From CAZCRE01 sp964501075 (GTDB lineage Archaea > Thermoproteota > Bathyarchaeia > Bathyarchaeales > Bathycorpusculaceae): 9,034 bases of DNA. Location: positions 1-9,034 of the forward strand of contig CAZCRE010000053.1 in NCBI GenBank assembly GCA_964501075.1, written 5' to 3'. Position numbers and translations under genes: made by a program. Shown one piece after another: positions 6,049-9,034 of this stretch (position 1 is the stretch's first letter; each line of letters starts with the position of its first letter). The notes beneath the pieces were generated by a model. That model did no database searches. It saw only the letters and a program-made list of their open reading frames with translations, and had not been told where the DNA came from.

Positions 6049-6675
6049 GTGCCGTTTGAACTGAACGAAGAAGAAGGAAAGTTTCTAGTAAAGCTCGCAC
6101 GACGGGCAGTGAAAGAATACTTAGAAACAAAGAAAGTCACTGAGACTACTAGAATAGTTCCTGAAAAGCTTCTTCAACCATGCGGCGTATTCGTAACGAT
6201 AAACAGCATAGAGAATGGAGAAAAAGAGCTCCGTGGATGCATCGGCTACCCCTATCCAACCGATCCGTTGGTTGAGGCAGTCATCCAATCCGCTATCAGC
6301 GCAGCAACCCAAGACCCACGTTTTAATCCACTCACAAAAGATGAGCTTGACAAAGTGGTCTTCGAGGTTAGCGTTCTTACTCCACCACAGGTACTTGAAG
6401 TGAAGAGACCCCAAGATTACCCATCCAAAATCAGAATCGGCGAAGACGGACTAATCATAGAAAAAGGAATGTTCAAAGGTCTTCTACTTCCACAAGTTCC
6501 AGTCGAATGGAACTGGGGTCAAGAGGAATTCTTGTGTCAATGCTGCATCAAAGCAGGTTTACCTCCAGACAACTGGTTGCTGCCTAGTACTAGGATCCAA
6601 AAGTTTCAAGCCATAATCTTTGAAGAAGAAGCACCGAATGGAAGAGTCAAACGTAAGGCTCTCGGCGGGACATAA
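6049..6675 (+). CDS. AMMECR1-domain protein
   Basis: A 208-residue protein of the AMMECR1 family, which is spread across archaea, some bacteria and eukaryotes; structures are known but the biochemical activity is not. It carries the nearly invariant hexapeptide LRGCIG (61-66), followed by YPYPTDPLVEAVIQSAISAA (67-86), DPRFNPLT (89-96), FEVSVLTPPQ (105-114) and LLLPQVPVEWNW (145-156), in the expected order and at full length. Cys64, Cys163, Cys165 and Cys166 are notable; Cys64 is the family's conserved, possibly catalytic cysteine. Translation starts at GTG (6049) with GGAGAG (6035-6040) eight bases upstream. No Memo or radical-SAM partner gene, common neighbours of AMMECR1 in some genomes, is present in the window; the partner here is a glycosyltransferase starting 4 bases downstream. 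Confidence 0.95.
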   Translation: MPFELNEEEGKFLVKLARRAVKEYLETKKVTETTRIVPEKLLQPCGVFVTINSIENGEKELRGCIGYPYPTDPLVEAVIQSAISAATQDPRFNPLTKDELDKVVFEVSVLTPPQVLEVKRPQDYPSKIRIGEDGLIIEKGMFKGLLLPQVPVEWNWGQEEFLCQCCIKAGLPPDNWLLPSTRIQKFQAIIFEEEAPNGRVKRKALGGT

Positions 6676-6679
6676 GTCC

Positions 6680-7855
6680 ATGCGAGTCTATTTTTCACCT
6701 TGCGGAATCGGCTTAGGGCACGTTGGAAGAACGGTTCCAATCGCAAGAAGACTCTTGCAGAAAAACGCCGCAATTGTGTTCTCCACCTATCAGGAAGGCA
6801 TAGATTACGTTGAAAACGAGAAGCTTCCTGTCCTGAGAGCTCCACCAGTAGGGTTCCAAGTAAAACCAGATGGAACCATAGATTTTAGAAGAACAGTAAT
6901 CAAGCCTGGGCCATTTCTTGCTTCTTTCACCATACTGAAGCAGATAAATGCAGAACTGCGATTTATCGAACGGTTTGAGCCAGATGTCGTTGTCTCAGAT
7001 TCTCGGGCATCTTCGCTACTGGCTGCTAGGATGTTGCAGGTTCCCCGAATCTGTATACTGAACCAGTTTCAAGTCATGATTCCACGCAAGGAACATCACG
7101 TTCAATTGGCGAGACTCGCAGATTCCACAACTCTCACACTAATTGGGAAGCTTTGGACCAGTGGAAACACTCTGCTGATCCCAGATTTCCCTCCACCATA
7201 CACAATATCTCTGGGAAATCTGAACATTCCGAAATCCTACAGGAAAAATGTAAGACTAATCGGACCAATACTGGAGACTCAACCGAACACGCTTCCAACT
7301 ATGAAGGAGCTGCGGAGGAAACTCAAATTACCCATGGATAAACCTGTCATCTTCGCGCCTATCAGTGGCTCAATCCAAGAGAAGGCCTTTTTGACAGGAA
7401 TGCTGAGGAAGATTTTCTTTGAATTCTCGGAGGAATATGAAATTGTGATGTCGCTTGGTTACCCCGGTGTTGACAGTAAGCCTTTACGCTACGGCAACTT
7501 GACAATCTTCAAGTGGATTCCAAATCGATTCGAATACTTGAAAACATGTGATATGATAATAGCGCGTGCAGGACATGGGACGATTACACAGTCCATGTGT
7601 TATGGCAAACCGGCTATACTTGTTCCTACACCCGGCCATACTGAGCAGATTAACAATGCAATGCAAGCCAGAGACTTGGGTGTTGCCAAGGTTCTTTCTC
7701 AGAACAATTTGAGCAAAGAGAGTCTCCTCAAAACTGTCAAGCAGATCATTGATGGCAAAATGTCTGAGGAAGTTGTGGATATACAAAAAGAGGCTCTGAA
7801 ACACGATGGGCTTGAAAACGCTGTCAAAACAATAATTCAAGTGGCTGAATCCTGA
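6680..7855 (+). CDS. GT-B glycosyltransferase, MJ1255-like / MurG-type
   Basis: This encodes 391 residues of a two-domain GT-B enzyme. The N-terminal domain begins MRVYFSPCGIGLGHVGRTVP, where the G-x-G-H-x-x-R loop is typical of predicted archaeal glycosyltransferases of the MJ1255 type. The C-terminal nucleotide-sugar domain has ISGSIQEK (228-235), FKWIPNRFEYLKTCD (277-291) and the donor-binding ARAGHGTITQSMCYGKPAIL (295-314) followed by PGHTEQINNA (318-327), the GT1/GT28 signature. It probably transfers a sugar from a UDP-sugar, to a lipid, protein or other acceptor that cannot be deduced; there is no signal peptide or membrane anchor. A longer frame reaches an ATG at 6620, but the ATG at 6680, 4 bases after the AMMECR1 stop and at the start of the first strand, is much more likely. 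Confidence 0.9.
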   Translation: MRVYFSPCGIGLGHVGRTVPIARRLLQKNAAIVFSTYQEGIDYVENEKLPVLRAPPVGFQVKPDGTIDFRRTVIKPGPFLASFTILKQINAELRFIERFEPDVVVSDSRASSLLAARMLQVPRICILNQFQVMIPRKEHHVQLARLADSTTLTLIGKLWTSGNTLLIPDFPPPYTISLGNLNIPKSYRKNVRLIGPILETQPNTLPTMKELRRKLKLPMDKPVIFAPISGSIQEKAFLTGMLRKIFFEFSEEYEIVMSLGYPGVDSKPLRYGNLTIFKWIPNRFEYLKTCDMIIARAGHGTITQSMCYGKPAILVPTPGHTEQINNAMQARDLGVAKVLSQNNLSKESLLKTVKQIIDGKMSEEVVDIQKEALKHDGLENAVKTIIQVAES

Positions 7856-7860
7856 GCAAG

Positions 7861-7870
7861 CGTTTTAAAG
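7861..7870 (+). promoter_or_regulatory. TATA box of nadC, probably leaderless
   Basis: The element cgttttaaag is centred about 28 bases upstream of the nadC ATG at 7894, so transcription should start at or within a few bases of the start codon. The intervening bases show no purine-rich ribosome binding site. Such spacing is characteristic of leaderless archaeal transcripts. The TATA element lies just after the glycosyltransferase stop, so nadC may also be reached by read-through. Confidence 0.5.
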
Positions 7871-7893
7871 TTGGGTTACTAGAAAGTTAAAGC

Positions 7894-8808
7894 ATGTTCT
7901 TGCCACAAAAAATCTTGGAAAAGAAGCTTATGGAGATACTTGCGGAGGACATAGGGCAAGGTGACATCACAACGGCGTTAATCGCCCCTTTAGGCACTGA
8001 AGCTGAAGCCGCAGTAATTGCCAAACAGCAAGGGATAGTTGCAGGCGTAGAAGAGACAAAAACCCTCTGGGAGAGTCTGGGTCTAAGAGCTGAATCTTCT
8101 GTCAATGATGGTGAAGAAATTGAGGCAAAACAAGTCTTGATGAGAGTTTCTGGAGATGTGCGGACAATACTCTCGACTGAGCGCACAGCATTGAACATTC
8201 TTACTCGCATGAGCGGCATCGCCACTGTGACAAGAAGACTCGTTGAGGAACTTCGGAGAGTCGGTTTGCAGACCAGAATCGCTTGCACACGGAAAACGGC
8301 TCCTGGACTGCTGTACTTTGACAAGAAGGCAGTTTCAATTGGCGGAGGCGATACACACAGGCTTCATTTGGATGACATGATCTTGATAAAAGACAATCAC
8401 ATTGTAGTGGCTGGCGGCATTGAGCAAGCTGTCAGAATTGCCAAGAAAAGGGCTTCGTTCACAAAGAAGATTGAAATTGAAGTGGCGAAGGCTGAGGATG
8501 CCCCAACGGCGGCAAAGGCTGGGGCCGACATAATTATGTTTGACAATTTTTCTCCGAAACAGATAGAGAAAGCTTGTACGCTGTTGAAAAAGGCCAAGCT
8601 CTATGGAAGAATCTTGACGGAGGCAAGCGGCGGAATTACTGCAGAAAACTTTCTGGACTTCGCCTCAACAGGAGTGGACATAGTAAGCTTGGGTGAAATA
8701 ACCAGCAGCGCGAGAACTCTGAACATGAGTCTGGAGATCTCAAGAATCAATAGGAAAGCTCAATCTTCTAAGCTTGGGAAAAAGAGACAATCAAATAAGC
8801 CTCGATGA
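7894..8808 (+). CDS. nadC: Nicotinate-nucleotide pyrophosphorylase (quinolinate phosphoribosyltransferase)
   Basis: This enzyme converts quinolinate and PRPP to nicotinate mononucleotide, CO2 and pyrophosphate, the entry of de novo NAD synthesis. The 304-residue sequence shows EDIGQGDITT (18-27), TERTALNILTRMSGIAT (95-111, Arg97), TRKTAPG (132-138, Arg133 and Lys134), GGGDTHRLHLDDMILIKDNH (150-169, with His155, Arg156 and Lys166), IEVAKAEDA (195-203) and IMFDNFSP (214-221). These match the known quinolinate- and PRPP-binding residues. Compared with the common PGLR, the loop reads PGLLYFDKKAV; this substitution is noted in the findings. The C-terminus adds about 15 basic, Ser/Gln/Lys-rich residues, and the last 41 bases overlap the SpoIIM-like gene on the other strand. 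The gene's product feeds the NMN adenylyltransferase encoded at 3250-3774. The companion genes nadA and nadB are not in the window. Confidence 0.96.
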   Translation: MFLPQKILEKKLMEILAEDIGQGDITTALIAPLGTEAEAAVIAKQQGIVAGVEETKTLWESLGLRAESSVNDGEEIEAKQVLMRVSGDVRTILSTERTALNILTRMSGIATVTRRLVEELRRVGLQTRIACTRKTAPGLLYFDKKAVSIGGGDTHRLHLDDMILIKDNHIVVAGGIEQAVRIAKKRASFTKKIEIEVAKAEDAPTAAKAGADIIMFDNFSPKQIEKACTLLKKAKLYGRILTEASGGITAENFLDFASTGVDIVSLGEITSSARTLNMSLEISRINRKAQSSKLGKKRQSNKPR

Positions 8809-9034
8809 ACCCAGCCGCAAACAAGAGCAAAGCACAAATCGCGATGTACTTGCACGTTTGAAGGAGCTCTCTCTTGGCTTGACGTTTTATCACTTTCCAA
8901 ATCAGCCAGACACTTGTCGCGCAAGCCATAGAGCAGGCTATGAACTCCAACCACGTGTGAGGAGAGATGAAGAGTGCTGCAAAAACAATGAGGCCTGGCA
9001 TGTCCATCACGCGGCTTTCAGCCCCCAGATAGAG
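8768..9034 (-). CDS. C-terminal part of a SpoIIM-like (DUF95) membrane protein
   Basis: The - strand frame is open from the right edge (reading LYLGAESRVMDMPGLIVF) to TAG at 8768-8770, so the gene begins outside the window. Its 88 visible residues contain two hydrophobic helices, with the first ending AALFISPHTWLEFIA and the second running YIAICALLLFAAGFIEAYLI, joined by a basic linker KVIKRQAKRELL. The P-H-x-x-x-E-F/L-x-A motif and the final F-I-E-A-x helix are characteristic of the SpoIIM / DUF95 integral membrane family, of uncertain function in archaea. The GTG at 9010 is only an internal codon in my reading, because the family motif block extends upstream of it. The 3' end overlaps nadC tail to tail by 41 bases. 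Confidence 0.75.
   Translation of the reverse strand, partial: LYLGAESRVMDMPGLIVFAALFISPHTWLEFIACSMACATSVWLIWKVIKRQAKRELLQTCKYIAICALLLFAAGFIEAYLIVSFSQA

Noticed and set aside
6620..6679. Upstream ATG for the glycosyltransferase, overlapping the AMMECR1 gene by 56 bases
   Set aside because: The extra residues are polar and precede the natural first strand MRVYFSPCG; the ATG at 6680, 4 bases after the AMMECR1 stop, fits coupled translation.

Overview
This window looks like a chromosomal segment of an archaeon, most likely from the TACK / Thermoproteota side (a Bathyarchaeia-like genome is my guess, not something the sequence proves). The evidence is archaeal TATA boxes and GGTG-type ribosome binding sites, an archaeal-type NMN adenylyltransferase, a proteasome beta subunit of the crenarchaeal non-catalytic type, an MJ1255-like glycosyltransferase, and FUN14-like and SpoIIM-like small membrane proteins. 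No insertion sequence, CRISPR array, rRNA, tRNA or phage gene was recognised.

Layout. Bases 1-50 may hold the tail of an upstream + strand gene followed by a T-rich tract. A FUN14-like membrane protein lies on the - strand (295-588) with a strong TATA box. On the + strand follow a PRC-barrel protein (883-1179) and, 14 bases later, a 56-residue two-helix membrane protein of the lmo0937 type (1194-1364). The gap 1365-1700 holds protein-like - strand segments broken by stops and frame changes, possibly a decayed gene. A - strand block then carries serS (1701-2990), an archaeal NMN adenylyltransferase (3250-3774) and an O6-alkylguanine-DNA methyltransferase (3815-4435), the last two close enough to be one operon, and an Lrp/AsnC-type regulator (4520-5038).

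From 5340 onward transcription is on the + strand: a proteasome beta-type subunit, an AMMECR1-domain protein, a glycosyltransferase that starts 4 bases after the AMMECR1 stop, and nadC (7894-8808), which looks leaderless. The C-terminal part of a SpoIIM-like membrane protein enters from the right edge on the - strand and overlaps the nadC 3' end tail to tail by 41 bases.

Most genes are housekeeping. Two enzymes serve NAD synthesis: NadC makes nicotinate mononucleotide from quinolinate, and the NMN adenylyltransferase adds the AMP moiety. They lie about 4 kb apart on opposite strands. The most informative single observation is that the proteasome beta subunit has Ala where the catalytic Thr1 should be, so it should be a structural beta subunit and the genome should encode a second, active one. 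I see no convincing undescribed defence or mobile system here.
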